The notes beneath the pieces were generated by a model. That model did no database searches and had not been told where the DNA came from. It saw only the letters and a program-made list of their open reading frames with translations. Shown here in pieces: positions 15,204 to 25,009 of a DNA stretch of 50,626 nt. Made by a program: the position numbers and the translations under genes. The stretch's first letter is position 1, and each line of letters opens with the position of its first letter. The DNA comes from DATGFB01 sp032160545 (lineage in GTDB: Bacteria; Actinomycetota; Actinomycetes; Mycobacteriales; Jatrophihabitantaceae): positions 1 through 50,626 of the forward strand of contig JAVHVN010000107.1 of the NCBI GenBank assembly GCA_032160545.1. The letters are read 5' to 3'.

Positions 15204-17500
15204 GCAGCCGAGCGACGAGCGATTCGACGCCGCCCGACCAGCTGGACCTGCGGCTGGCATCCGGCGCGGCGGCTGCGTGGCTCGCCGCGGCGGTCATGGT
15301 GCACTCCGGTCCGGCGCCCGTCGTGATGACCGGCCTCCTCGCCCTCGCTCTGGGGGTCGGGTTCGTCGTCGCTGCCCGGCGCCGCGGGCTGCCGGGTCTT
15401 GCCAGCCTCGCTCTGGTCGCGTTCTGCGTCGCGCTCGTGTTGCTGCCGCTCGGCGGCCGGCTCGTGCGGGCCCGCTCATCGCCGCTGCACGCCCTGGCCG
15501 CTCGGCACGCGGCGGTCGTGGCCGACCTGCGGATCTCACGCGACCCGGCTCCGCTCGCGGCGAAAGGGCCGGCCGGGGCTCCTCGCGTCGTCGTGGCCAC
15601 CCAGGCCCGCTCGATCAGCGTGCCCGGCCAGCGGTTGGCGGGCGGCGGCGACGTGTCGGTCATCGGCCCTGCGGACGGGTGGCTCGAGCTGCTGCCCGGG
15701 CAGAACGTCCGGGTCGAGGGCGATCTTGCACCGTCGCTGAACGGCGAACTGGCGGGCGTGACCCTCTTCGCTCGGGCGGGTCCCCGGCCGATCGGCCGGC
15801 CGCCGTGGTGGCAGCGGGCCGCCGGACGGGTTCGCTCGTCGCTGCGCGTCGCGGCGGCCGGACTGCCGGCGGGGCCGCGGGGGTTGCTGCCCGGGCTGGT
15901 CGACGGCGACACCGCCGGCCTCGACCCGGTGCTCGAGGAGCGGTTCCGGCTGGCCGGGCTCACCCATCTCGTCGCTGTCAGCGGCACGAACTGCTCGATC
16001 CTGGTGGGGGCGGTACTACTCGGGTTGCGCCGGACCCGCATCCGGCCGTGGCAGCGTGCCGCGCTCGGCAGCGTGGTGCTGCTCGCCTTCGTCATCGTGG
16101 CGCGCCCGTCGCCGAGTGTGCTGCGCGCCGCTGCGATGGCGGTGGTGACGCTGTTCGCGCTCGCGTCGGGCCGCCCGCGCCAGGCGGTGCCCGCGCTCGC
16201 GGCGACGGTCCTGGTGCTACTGGTGGTTGACCCGAAACTCGCCGGCAACGCGGGCTTCGTCATGTCGGCCGCGGCGACGGGGGCGTTGTTGCTGCTCGCG
16301 CCCGGCTGGGCCACGGCGCTGCGACGACATCGCGTCCCGGCCGGTGTGGCGGAGGCGACCGCGGTCGCAGCTGCGGCGCATCTGGTGACCGCGCCGGTGG
16401 TCGCGGCGATCTCCGGTCAGGTCAGCCTGGTCGCGGTGCCGGCGAACGTCCTCGCGGAGGCAGCGGTCGTCCCTGCGACGGTCCTCGGCTTCGCCGCGGC
16501 GCTGCTTGCGCCGGCCTTCATGCCGGGTGCGCGACTGCTCGCTGCGCTCGCCGGGTGGCCCTGCCGGTGGCTGGTGGGCGTGGCCGAGTTCTTCGGCGGC
16601 GTGCAGGGAGCGGTTCTGCCCTGGCCGGGCGGAGTGAGCGGCGGGGTCGCACTGCTGGGCGTGCTCGCCGTGCTGTGCTGGCTCACCCGCCGCGCGGGGA
16701 TCGGCCGGCTGGTGCTCGCAGCGGCCGTCGCCGCCGCGGTCGTGCAGTTTCCCGTGCGCTGGGTGGTGTCGCCCTGGCCGCCACCCGCGGCGCTGCTCGT
16801 CACCTGTGACGTCGGCCAGGGCGACGCACTGGTGATTCCAGCTGGTGCGCACAGCGCGGTGGTGGTCGACACCGGTCCCGAGCCGGTTTCGGTCGACCGC
16901 TGTCTGCGCGACCTCGGGATCACCGATGTGCCGCTGCTGGTACTCAGCCACCTGCATCTCGACCACGTGGGCGGCATAGCGGGGGTGTTCCACGGGCGCA
17001 GGGTGGGCCGGGTGGTCACCGGCCCGCTACGGGAGCCGCTATCAGGCCTTGTTCTGCTGCGCGACGTCCTCACCCGCCATGGCATCAGCCTCGGCACCGT
17101 GCAGGTGGGCGGCAGTTTCGAGGCCGGGCCGGTCAGGTTCGACGTGCTCGGTCCGGTCTCCACGTTTCACGGCAGCCACTCCGATCCCAACAACTCCTCG
17201 GTGGTACTGCGAGCTGAGGTTCGCGGTGTCCGCATGCTGCTGGCGGGCGACATGGAGATCGAGGCACAGCAGGCCCTGCTGGCAAGCGGCGCGGACGTGC
17301 GCGCCGACGTTCTCAAGGTGCCGCACCACGGCTCCGCCATTTCGACCCCGCGTTCCTCGCCGCGGTCGGAGCCCGCTTGGGCACGATCAGCGTCGGCCTG
17401 CACAACGACGACGGCCATCCGTCGCCGCGGCTGTTGGGCGAGTTGGCGAAGCTCGGGCTGCCGGCGCGTCGGACCGATCTCGACGGCGACGTCGCCGTAG
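15200..17500 (+). CDS. comEC: ComEC/Rec2 DNA-uptake channel, frame-disrupted near the C-terminus
   Basis: ComEC forms the channel carrying single-stranded DNA across the membrane. The N-terminal part has two early membrane helices and an OB-like region. The competence core (about 230-520) contains HLVAVSGTNCSILVG and many membrane helices. A metallo-beta-lactamase-like domain follows, with CDVGQGDALVI, SHLHLDHVGG, LAGDMEIEAQ and VPHHGS. After VPHHGSA the frame turns into low-complexity Thr/Arg/Ser sequence and stops at 17500. The plausible continuation FDPAFLAAVGARLGTISVGLHNDD lies one frame over from 17341. One base appears missing between 17338 and 17341: sequencing error or real mutation. 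The GTG start overlaps the comEA stop. Confidence 0.9.
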   Translation: MSSRATSDSTPPDQLDLRLASGAAAAWLAAAVMVHSGPAPVVMTGLLALALGVGFVVAARRRGLPGLASLALVAFCVALVLLPLGGRLVRARSSPLHALAARHAAVVADLRISRDPAPLAAKGPAGAPRVVVATQARSISVPGQRLAGGGDVSVIGPADGWLELLPGQNVRVEGDLAPSLNGELAGVTLFARAGPRPIGRPPWWQRAAGRVRSSLRVAAAGLPAGPRGLLPGLVDGDTAGLDPVLEERFRLAGLTHLVAVSGTNCSILVGAVLLGLRRTRIRPWQRAALGSVVLLAFVIVARPSPSVLRAAAMAVVTLFALASGRPRQAVPALAATVLVLLVVDPKLAGNAGFVMSAAATGALLLLAPGWATALRRHRVPAGVAEATAVAAAAHLVTAPVVAAISGQVSLVAVPANVLAEAAVVPATVLGFAAALLAPAFMPGARLLAALAGWPCRWLVGVAEFFGGVQGAVLPWPGGVSGGVALLGVLAVLCWLTRRAGIGRLVLAAAVAAAVVQFPVRWVVSPWPPPAALLVTCDVGQGDALVIPAGAHSAVVVDTGPEPVSVDRCLRDLGITDVPLLVLSHLHLDHVGGIAGVFHGRRVGRVVTGPLREPLSGLVLLRDVLTRHGISLGTVQVGGSFEAGPVRFDVLGPVSTFHGSHSDPNNSSVVLRAEVRGVRMLLAGDMEIEAQQALLASGADVRADVLKVPHHGSAISTPRSSPRSEPAWARSASACTTTTAIRRRGCWASWRSSGCRRVGPISTATSP

Positions 17501-17787
17501 TGCGCTCAGGCAGCAACGGCAACGATGTCGCCGCCGTGGTTCGCGGCAAGCGGTCCAGCCAGGTGGGCCTGGCAGAGCGGGGCCGTCCGGCCTGCGGCGA
17601 TCCGAGTCCTCCCAGGGCGCGGTCGGGGGCCGATGCCAGGATGGACCCGTGCCCCCCCGACTCGTCAGCATCGACGAACTGCCCGATCGGCTCCCAGGAG
17701 TGCTGCTGCTCCTCGGAGACGAGGAACTCCTGGTCGGCCGGGCCATCAGCGCGATCGCCGCCGCCGTACGGCGGATCGATCCGCTGA
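17341..17787 (+). pseudogene. comEC: Out-of-frame 3' part of comEC
   Basis: From 17341, in the frame one base off the main comEC frame, the translation FDPAFLAAVGARLG, then GLHNDDGHPSPRLLGELAKLG and RTDLDGDVAVVRSG is the expected end of a ComEC metallo-beta-lactamase domain. Recognisable similarity fades about 17550. This frame has no stop until 17787, which would overlap holA by 139 bp, so a second indel or an unusually long overlap must be assumed. The true end is therefore unclear. Confidence 0.7.
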
Positions 17788-18641
17788 CCGTCGAGAGCGA
17801 GCAGCTCGGCAGCGTCCTCGCCGGGCCAGAGCTGCACGAGCTTCTCGGCCCCTCGCTCTTCGGCGACGCCCGGCTCGTGGTGGTGCGCGGCGGGCAGGAC
17901 GTCAAGACTGCGGCCCTTGCGGTGCTGCAGCCCTACCTCGAGAAGCCGAGCGAGGGTGCGACGATCGTCATCCAGCACGCCGGGGGGGCGAAGGGCAAGG
18001 CCGTGCTCGAGGCCGCGCGCAAGGGCGGCGCGCTCGAGATCAGCTGCACGAAGCCGACCCGTCCCGAGGAGCGCCTCGACTTCGTGCGGGCCGAGGTCCG
18101 GCGCTCCGGCGGCTCGATCACCCCCGACGCGGTCGCTGCCCTGGTCGACGCGGTGGGATCAGAGCTGCGCGAACTGGCGGCTGTCAGCGCGCAGCTGGTC
18201 AGCGACTCCGGCGGGCGGATCGACATCGACTGGGTGCGCGCCTACCACAAGGGACGCGCCGAGGTCACCGGGTTCGCGGTCGCCGATCTGGCCGTCACCG
18301 GCCGTGGGCCGGAGGCACTCGAGACGCTGCGACACGCACTGTCCATCGGCGTGGCCGAGGTTCTCGTGGCCGATGCCCTTGCCGATGGCATCCGCTCCAT
18401 TGCGCGGGTGGCCTCAGCAGGGCGTGCCGATCCGTACTCGCTCGCCTCGCAGCTAGGGATGCCGCCGTGGAAGGTGAAGCGTGCCGGCGCGCAGGCGCGC
18501 GGCTGGACAGAGCCGGGCCTGCGGGCCGCCCTCGGCATCGTGGCCACCCTCAATGCCGACGTGAAGGGCGCCGCGGCCGACCCGGCGTACGCGCTCGAGC
18601 GTGCGGTGCGCGAGGTGGTCGCGGCCCGCAGCGCCCGCTGA
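17649..18641 (+). CDS. holA: DNA polymerase III subunit delta
   Basis: Clamp-loader delta subunit (330 aa), which opens the beta clamp during replication. The N-terminal AAA-like region shows VLLLLGDEELLVGRAI, the central region LRELAAVSAQLVSDSG, and the C-terminal collar region LASQLGMPPWKVKRAGAQARGW, all typical of HolA. The GTG start follows CAGGAT by 6 nt. A run of seven C follows the start codon, a place where sequencing slips are common, but the reading frame is clean downstream. Convergent with rpsT. Confidence 0.95.
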   Translation: MPPRLVSIDELPDRLPGVLLLLGDEELLVGRAISAIAAAVRRIDPLTVESEQLGSVLAGPELHELLGPSLFGDARLVVVRGGQDVKTAALAVLQPYLEKPSEGATIVIQHAGGAKGKAVLEAARKGGALEISCTKPTRPEERLDFVRAEVRRSGGSITPDAVAALVDAVGSELRELAAVSAQLVSDSGGRIDIDWVRAYHKGRAEVTGFAVADLAVTGRGPEALETLRHALSIGVAEVLVADALADGIRSIARVASAGRADPYSLASQLGMPPWKVKRAGAQARGWTEPGLRAALGIVATLNADVKGAAADPAYALERAVREVVAARSAR

Positions 18642-18689
18642 GCCTGTCCGCCGAACCAGTGCGAAGCACCTGACACCCGCGGGAACAGA

Positions 18690-18721
18690 CGAGCCGCGCA
18701 GCCTCACGGCTACGCGGCTCG
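18690..18721 (-). terminator. rpsT terminator (possibly bidirectional)
   Basis: CGAGCCGCG (18690-18698) pairs with CGCGGCTCG (18713-18721). The stem continues, after one mismatch, with AGCC/GGCT around TCAC. On the minus strand it is followed by TCTGTTCC. It lies between the convergent holA and rpsT stops and can serve both. Confidence 0.7.
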
Positions 18722-18737
18722 GGTGCAGCGCGGTGAA

Positions 18738-18998
18738 CTACAGCGAATTGGCCCGCAATGCCATGGCCGACTTCTTGTTCGCGGCCTGGTTGGGGTGGAT
18801 GACGCCCTTGCTGGCGGCCTTGTCGAGCTCGCGCGAGGCCGTGGTCATCGCGGTCAGTGCGGCCGCGCGGTCACCGGACTCGGCGGCCTCGCGGAACCGG
18901 CGCACCGCCGTCTTGAGCGACGACTTGACGCTCTTGTTGCGCAGGCGCGCCGCCTCGTTGGTGCGGATGCGCTTGATCTGGGACTTGATGTTCGCCAC
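18738..18998 (-). CDS. rpsT: 30S ribosomal protein S20
   Basis: S20 (86 aa), a helical 16S rRNA-binding protein of the small subunit. MANIKSQIKRIRTNEAARLRN, the Lys/Arg-rich helices and the C-terminal KGVIHPNQAANKKSAMA are diagnostic. It is a single gene on the minus strand with its own terminator and probable promoter, convergent with holA as in mycobacteria. Confidence 0.98.
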   Translation of the reverse strand: MANIKSQIKRIRTNEAARLRNKSVKSSLKTAVRRFREAAESGDRAAALTAMTTASRELDKAASKGVIHPNQAANKKSAMALRANSL

Positions 18999-19101
18999 GA
19001 AGAAGCCTCAACGGTCGATGTTTGCTGGGGTGTAGCCGGTCGGCAGGCCACTGAACGTATTCCCCGGGGGGACGCAGCGGGGCCGAGCGGACAACCCCAC
19101 C

Positions 19102-19131
19102 AGGTTACCAGCGCCCACGGACCGCGCCCAA
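19102..19131 (-). promoter_or_regulatory. Probable rpsT promoter
   Basis: On the minus strand TTGGGC (19126-19131), an 18-nt spacer and TAACCT (19102-19107) form a plausible promoter. The implied untranslated leader is about 95 nt, long enough for autoregulatory RNA structure. Confidence 0.45.
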
Positions 19132-19140
19132 ATCCGCCGC

Positions 19141-19186
19141 GAGCGGCCAGGATCGGGAGCGGCCAGCTCCGCGCCGGAGCGGCCAG
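19141..19186. repeat. Three copies of GAGCGGCCAG upstream of rpsT
   Basis: The 10-mer occurs at 19141-19150, 19157-19166 and 19177-19186, start-to-start distances of 16 and 20 bp, just upstream of the predicted rpsT promoter. The rest of the 255-bp gap 18999-19253 holds no gene I can support. Confidence 0.6.
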
Positions 19187-19253
19187 GAAAGCGGCTGACC
19201 CGGGCGCCAACAGTGCGAGGTGCGGGTGGATACGGACGCGGCACGCGGGCCGG

Positions 19254-19625
19254 TCAGCCCGCGGAACCCCGGACCGTGACGACCTCGTACCGCGTGTAGA
19301 GGTACGTCCGCACGCCGTCCTCGCTGCTGACCGCGTCCTTCACCGCCTGGTCGGCGCCGTCCTCGGTGCCGTAGGTCATCGCGAGCCCTCCGGCGAAGTA
19401 GACGTCGTTGTCCAGCGGCGAAATGTCGGTCAGCTGGACGACGACGTAGCGCCCGGCAACCGTCTCGGCCAGCGCGCGCAGTTCGGCGTCGGCGACGTCG
19501 TCCGCATCGGTGTAGACGCCGAGCACCTGCTGCCAGTCGCCCTCGCCGGTGTCGATGAGGTCGCCGATGTGCAGGTCTACGGCAGGCACGCGGTACTCGA
19601 CGACGGCGCGAGGGTCTGGGCTCAT
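19254..19625 (-). CDS. Conserved hypothetical protein
   Basis: Soluble acidic protein of 123 aa with alternating beta-rich segments (VEYRVPAVDLHIGDLI, GRYVVVQLTDISPLDNDVYF, VRTYLYTRYEVVTVR). No signal peptide, membrane segment or known motif was seen and I do not recognise the family. ATG 19625 is preferred over ATG 19634 because GGGGAAG lies 9 nt upstream of the former. It is divergent from lepA across a 122-bp gap. Confidence 0.65.
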   Translation of the reverse strand: MSPDPRAVVEYRVPAVDLHIGDLIDTGEGDWQQVLGVYTDADDVADAELRALAETVAGRYVVVQLTDISPLDNDVYFAGGLAMTYGTEDGADQAVKDAVSSEDGVRTYLYTRYEVVTVRGSAG

Positions 19626-19747
19626 GCCGCACATCTTCCCCGATGCCCCGAGCATCCTCCGGAACGGGGTGCGCCGACGTGCGACCATGGAGGCTGGCCA
19701 GTCCCGCCGTCCCGCCCGCACGCCATGCCTGAGGAATCCAGCCGAAC

Positions 19748-21604
<1,857 letters not shown>

Positions 21605-21609
21605 CGGGC

Positions 21610-21635
21610 GCCGCAGCCTGCGACGTGGCTGCGGC
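21610..21635 (+). terminator. Hairpin after lepA
   Basis: GCCGCAGCC (21610-21618) and GGCTGCGGC (21627-21635) form a perfect 9-bp stem with an 8-nt loop, 5 bp after the lepA stop. No T-run follows. A second short stem CGGCGGC/GCCGCCG at 21664-21680 may serve the convergent gene. Confidence 0.5.
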
Positions 21636-21695
21636 CAGCCCCGCGTCACCAGGCCGGTAGCGACGGCGGCGAGGCCGCCGCCGCCGTGTGCCTCG

Positions 21696-22253
21696 TCAGG
21701 CGCGGACCTGTCCCAACGGCAGGTGAGCCACGTCGCCCCGGCCGCCCACGAGGATCGTGGCGAGCGCGTCGATCGTCCCGGCGATCGGCGTGTACTCCGC
21801 GCGCAGGGCAGACTGCACGTCGCGCAGGACGGGCTTCTCGAGCCGCACCGCAAGCGAGCAGTGCCCCACCCAGCGCGCAGGATCGCTCCGGTCGCCGAAG
21901 GCCGACGCATGCCCGGCGTCGAGCAGCGACCGGTACGCATCGGCCTGCAGCACGGCCAGGTCCGCCGATGTGTCCGGGCCGAGCCAGAGCGCTCCCGCCC
22001 GCCCGAACCGCCCGACCGTGCCCAGGCGGACGGGCACCGGCCGGTGCCTGGCCGCTACGGCGGTAGCCACCTCGAGCACGGAGTCGAGGTCGGCCCGGTC
22101 CACCGTCGCGGCGGCGAGCGAGAGGTGCGGTCGGTGCGGCGGCCGGTCGGGAAGCGTGACGCCGAGCCGCCGTACCCGCGAGCGCACGGCCAGCACGGCC
22201 GCGTCGGTCGCCGGGTCGAACGCCGCGCACACGACCGCGGTCACCCGGGCCAC
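21696..22253 (-). CDS. 2H phosphoesterase superfamily protein
   Basis: Protein of 185 aa of the 2'-5' RNA ligase/2H phosphoesterase type. The two signature His-x-Ser motifs are HLSLAA in the first half and HCSLAV in the second, at the expected distance. Members hydrolyse 2',3'-cyclic or other cyclic phosphodiester bonds, or ligate RNA; the substrate here is unknown. The GTG start is 4 nt after the stop of the upstream oxidoreductase, with GAGG in the tail of that gene as ribosome site, so it is the last gene of a four-gene minus-strand operon. Confidence 0.8.
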   Translation of the reverse strand: MARVTAVVCAAFDPATDAAVLAVRSRVRRLGVTLPDRPPHRPHLSLAAATVDRADLDSVLEVATAVAARHRPVPVRLGTVGRFGRAGALWLGPDTSADLAVLQADAYRSLLDAGHASAFGDRSDPARWVGHCSLAVRLEKPVLRDVQSALRAEYTPIAGTIDALATILVGGRGDVAHLPLGQVRA

Positions 22254-22257
22254 GGGG

Positions 22258-23226
22258 TCAGACCTCGAGGACGATCTTCCCGACCAGGTCGCCGGCGGCC
22301 ATCGCCGCAAGGCCCTCGGCCGCGGACTCCAGGGGGATCGTCCGGTCGATGCGCGGGCGCAGTCCGGTCGCGTGCAGGAATGCGATGAGATCCGCGAGTT
22401 CGGCCTTCGTCCCCATCGTCGAGCCGACCACCTGCAACTGCAGGAAGAAGATCCGGGTCAGGTCGGCCGGCGGATTGGGCCCTGACGTGGCGCCCGAGAT
22501 CACGATGCGCCCTCCCGGGCGCAGCGACCGGATCGAGTGCGCCCAGGTGGCCTCGCCGACCGTCTCCATGACAGCGTCCACCTTCTCCGGCAGGCGCGCA
22601 CCCGACGCGAACGCTTCGTGCGCTCCGAGGTCACGGGCGCTCTGCTGCTTCTCCTCGGTGCGGGCGGTGGCGAAGACCCGCATCCCGGCAGCGCGCGCCA
22701 TCGAGATGCACGCGGTGGCGACTCCGCCGCTCGCTCCCTGCACCAGGACGCTCTGGCCCGGCCGCAACCCCGAATTGACGAAGAGCATCCGGTAGGCGGT
22801 CAGCCATGCGGTGGACAGGCAGGCCGCCTCGGCGAAGGACAGGTCGGCCGGCTTGGTGATCACGTTCTGCTTCGGCACGGCGACGTACTGCGCGAGCGAG
22901 CCCTGGTAACGCTCCGACAGCAGCGAGCGCTTCGGGTCAAGCGTGTCGTCACCGCTCCAGCCCGGCGCGTTGATCACTGCGTGGACGACCACTTCCGCGC
23001 CGGTGGACTCGTCGATGCCGGCCGCGTCGCAGCCGAGGATCATCGGCAGCCGCTCGGCGGAGATGCCCACGCCGCGCAACGTCCACAGGTCGTGGTGGTT
23101 GAGGCTGGCTGCCCGGACCGCTACTCGCGTCCACCCGTCGGGGACGTCGGGCTCGGGGCGCTCGCCGACCACGAGGCCGGCGAGCGGGTCGTCGGGGTTG
23201 ATCGACTCGGCGAAGACAGCGCGCAT
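22258..23226 (-). CDS. MDR-family zinc-free alcohol dehydrogenase/quinone oxidoreductase
   Basis: Medium-chain dehydrogenase/reductase of 322 aa. The N-terminal GroES-like part has AASLNHHDLWTLRG and LGCDAAG; the Rossmann part has VLVQGASGGVATACI followed by MRVFATARTEEK. The structural zinc Cys cluster is absent, as in quinone-oxidoreductase-like members, which use NADPH on enones or quinones. The exact substrate is unknown. Third gene of the minus-strand operon, 21 bp after the small upstream gene. Confidence 0.85.
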   Translation of the reverse strand: MRAVFAESINPDDPLAGLVVGERPEPDVPDGWTRVAVRAASLNHHDLWTLRGVGISAERLPMILGCDAAGIDESTGAEVVVHAVINAPGWSGDDTLDPKRSLLSERYQGSLAQYVAVPKQNVITKPADLSFAEAACLSTAWLTAYRMLFVNSGLRPGQSVLVQGASGGVATACISMARAAGMRVFATARTEEKQQSARDLGAHEAFASGARLPEKVDAVMETVGEATWAHSIRSLRPGGRIVISGATSGPNPPADLTRIFFLQLQVVGSTMGTKAELADLIAFLHATGLRPRIDRTIPLESAAEGLAAMAAGDLVGKIVLEV

Positions 23227-23247
23227 GCGCTCGACCCTAGGCAGGCC

Positions 23248-23514
23248 TCAGACCGTCATCGACTCGGGGGCGGAGGCGAGGGCTGCCTGCATCGCCGAGA
23301 TCAACTCGCGGGCGGACGCCGCGGTCAACTCGAGCGCGACGCGGGCGCCCGGGCCCATGTGCGGCGCGGCGACGTCGACGTTGAGCGTGTGCTCGGCCAT
23401 CGCGTGCACCGGGTGGTCGAAGTAGACGGTGGCATCGGTGGTCGCGAACCAGCTGCTGTCCGGGCCCTTCGCGCTGCCCTCGAGCGGAATGTGGACGGTG
23501 GCGTACGTGCACAT
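23248..23514 (-). CDS. DUF6295-like small protein
   Basis: Protein of 88 aa, beginning MCTYATVHIPLEGSAKGPDS, with TTDATVYFDHPVHAMAEHTLNVDV. This resembles a small conserved actinobacterial family I recognise as DUF6295, of unknown function. The conserved Cys2 and three histidines could bind metal, but this is inference. It begins 1 bp after the dienelactone hydrolase stop and is therefore co-translated. Confidence 0.75.
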   Translation of the reverse strand: MCTYATVHIPLEGSAKGPDSSWFATTDATVYFDHPVHAMAEHTLNVDVAAPHMGPGARVALELTAASARELISAMQAALASAPESMTV

Positions 23515-23515
23515 G

Positions 23516-24265
23516 TCAGACCTCCGTTCCGAGCTGGGTTCCGAAGAACGCGGCGATCTTCGCCCACCCGTCGTTCGCCGCGGCGACGCGATAGGAGGGG
23601 CGATCGACCGCGAAGAAGGCGTGGCCGGCGTCCGGATAGGAGTGCAGCTCGAACTGCTTCCCGTTCTCGGCGAGGATCCGCTCCAGCTCGGCGACCTCGT
23701 CCGGCGACGGGTGCATGTCCTCGGCGCCGAAGAGGCCGAGCAACGGGCACGACAGCTTCGGCAGCTGGTCGACGAGGTTGGTCACCTGCAGCGGGAAGTC
23801 GGCCGGCGGAGTGCCCGTGACGAACGCTCCGTAGCAGTCGACCGCGGCGTCGAGTTCGAGGTTGCATGCCGCCAGCACGGACTGGCGCCCACCCGAGCAG
23901 TACCCGATCGAGCCGGCCGTGCCGTTCGACGTCGGCAACGACTTCAGGTACGCCGCGGCACCGGCGACGTCGCCGACGAGGCGGTCGTCGGGGATGCCGC
24001 CCTTCGCGCGCGCCACCGCCGCGGCGTCGTCGGGTGCCGCGCCGGGCGCCTCCCGCGAGTACAGGTTCGGGCACAGCGCGTTGTACCCCAGCTCCGCGAA
24101 GCGCCGCGTGATCTCCTTGCTCGCCCGGTCGTAGCCCGGCAGGTGGTGGATGACGACCACGCCACCGCGCCGGGCGTCGGCGTGAGGCTGCGCGAGGTAG
24201 GCCTCGATGTCGTCGCCGTACGCGCCGGTGATGCGGATGGTGTTCGCTGACAGTGATCCGTCCAT
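23516..24265 (-). CDS. Dienelactone hydrolase family protein
   Basis: Alpha/beta hydrolase of 249 aa. The family's Cys nucleophile is Cys123 in GYCSGG; Asp183 (GAEDMHP) and His215 (DAGHAFF) complete the triad. The opening IEAYLAQP and VVVIHHLPGYD are typical of DLH proteins, which open lactones in aromatic breakdown or act as carboxymethylenebutenolidases. The real substrate is unknown. First gene of the minus-strand operon and divergent from the RNase gene, 46 bp away. Confidence 0.9.
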   Translation of the reverse strand: MDGSLSANTIRITGAYGDDIEAYLAQPHADARRGGVVVIHHLPGYDRASKEITRRFAELGYNALCPNLYSREAPGAAPDDAAAVARAKGGIPDDRLVGDVAGAAAYLKSLPTSNGTAGSIGYCSGGRQSVLAACNLELDAAVDCYGAFVTGTPPADFPLQVTNLVDQLPKLSCPLLGLFGAEDMHPSPDEVAELERILAENGKQFELHSYPDAGHAFFAVDRPSYRVAAANDGWAKIAAFFGTQLGTEV

Positions 24266-24297
24266 ACCGTCATCGAATCACCCCCGCCTGTGCGTCC

Positions 24298-24311
24298 TAG
24301 AGTCAGCCGTT
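24298..24311 (+). promoter_or_regulatory. Leaderless-type -10 box for the RNase gene
   Basis: TAGAGT (24298-24303) ends 8 nt before the GTG at 24312. No ribosome-binding site precedes the GTG. Confidence 0.45.
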
Positions 24312-24761
24312 GTGCCCGTCCGTCTCGGCCGTCTGCGCCGCGTCCGCAGGCCACTGGTCGCGCTCGTCGCGCTGGTGGCCGCGCTGGGCGTCGGGTACGG
24401 GGTTCAGGCGGTCCACCGCGACAGCGGCGCGCCGAGGCCGAGCGCGACCGCCACGACCAGGGCCCCGTCGGCGGGATTGCCGACGGTTGAGCTGACTTCG
24501 CTGCCCCCGCAGGCGGCTCAAACGGTTCGGCTCATCGCCGCCGGCGGCCCGTTTCCGTACCCGCACAACGACGGCGTGGTGTTCCACAACTCCGAGCACG
24601 CGTTGCCGGCGCACGCCGATGGCTGGTACCGCGAGTACACCGTGCCGACGCCCGGTTCGTCGACCCGCGGCGCACGGCGGATCATCCGCGGCCAGGACGG
24701 AACGCTCTACTGGACCGCCGACCACTACGACAGCTTCGCGATCGTGGACGTGCGCCGGTGA
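24312..24761 (+). CDS. Guanyl-specific ribonuclease, RNase Sa/barnase family
   Basis: Secreted or membrane-anchored RNase of 149 aa. A hydrophobic segment at 14-34 follows Arg-rich residues, then a Thr/Ser/Pro linker, then a domain from about residue 60 closely resembling Streptomyces RNase Sa: GGPFPYPHNDGVVFHNSE, REYTVPTPG, TRGARRIIRG, YWTADHY. By alignment, Glu108, Arg122 or Arg123, and His138 are the catalytic residues that cleave RNA after G. The two Cys of RNase Sa are missing. A barstar-like inhibitor is encoded directly downstream with a 4-bp overlap, the expected protection against the enzyme. Confidence 0.9.
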   Translation: MPVRLGRLRRVRRPLVALVALVAALGVGYGVQAVHRDSGAPRPSATATTRAPSAGLPTVELTSLPPQAAQTVRLIAAGGPFPYPHNDGVVFHNSEHALPAHADGWYREYTVPTPGSSTRGARRIIRGQDGTLYWTADHYDSFAIVDVRR

Positions 24762-25009
24762 CCGGCAAGCGCGACGCCATCCGAGCCGTCTATCGGCAGG
24801 TCGACGCGCCGACCTGGGCAGCCGCCAACCTGGACGGCCTCGCGGACGTGCTTCGCGATCTCTCCTGGCTGCCGCCCGGGCCGGTCGAGGTCGACGTGCC
24901 CGAGATGAGCGACCCTGCCGAACGGCGCTCCGTCCTCGCCGTCCTGTCCCGGGCCGCCGCCGAGAGCGCCGGCTCCCTGCGGCCGATCCGGCTCGTGCGC
25001 GATGAGTGA
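24758..25009 (+). CDS. Barstar-family ribonuclease inhibitor
   Basis: Cytoplasmic inhibitor of 83 aa. NLDGLADVLRD matches the barstar helix that plugs the barnase active site; Asp26 and Asp30 correspond to barstar Asp35 and Asp39. The GTG start overlaps the RNase stop (GTGA), so inhibitor and enzyme are made together. The protein is slightly shorter than classical barstar (about 90 aa). It overlaps the MFS start by 8 bp. Confidence 0.85.
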   Translation: MTGKRDAIRAVYRQVDAPTWAAANLDGLADVLRDLSWLPPGPVEVDVPEMSDPAERRSVLAVLSRAAAESAGSLRPIRLVRDE

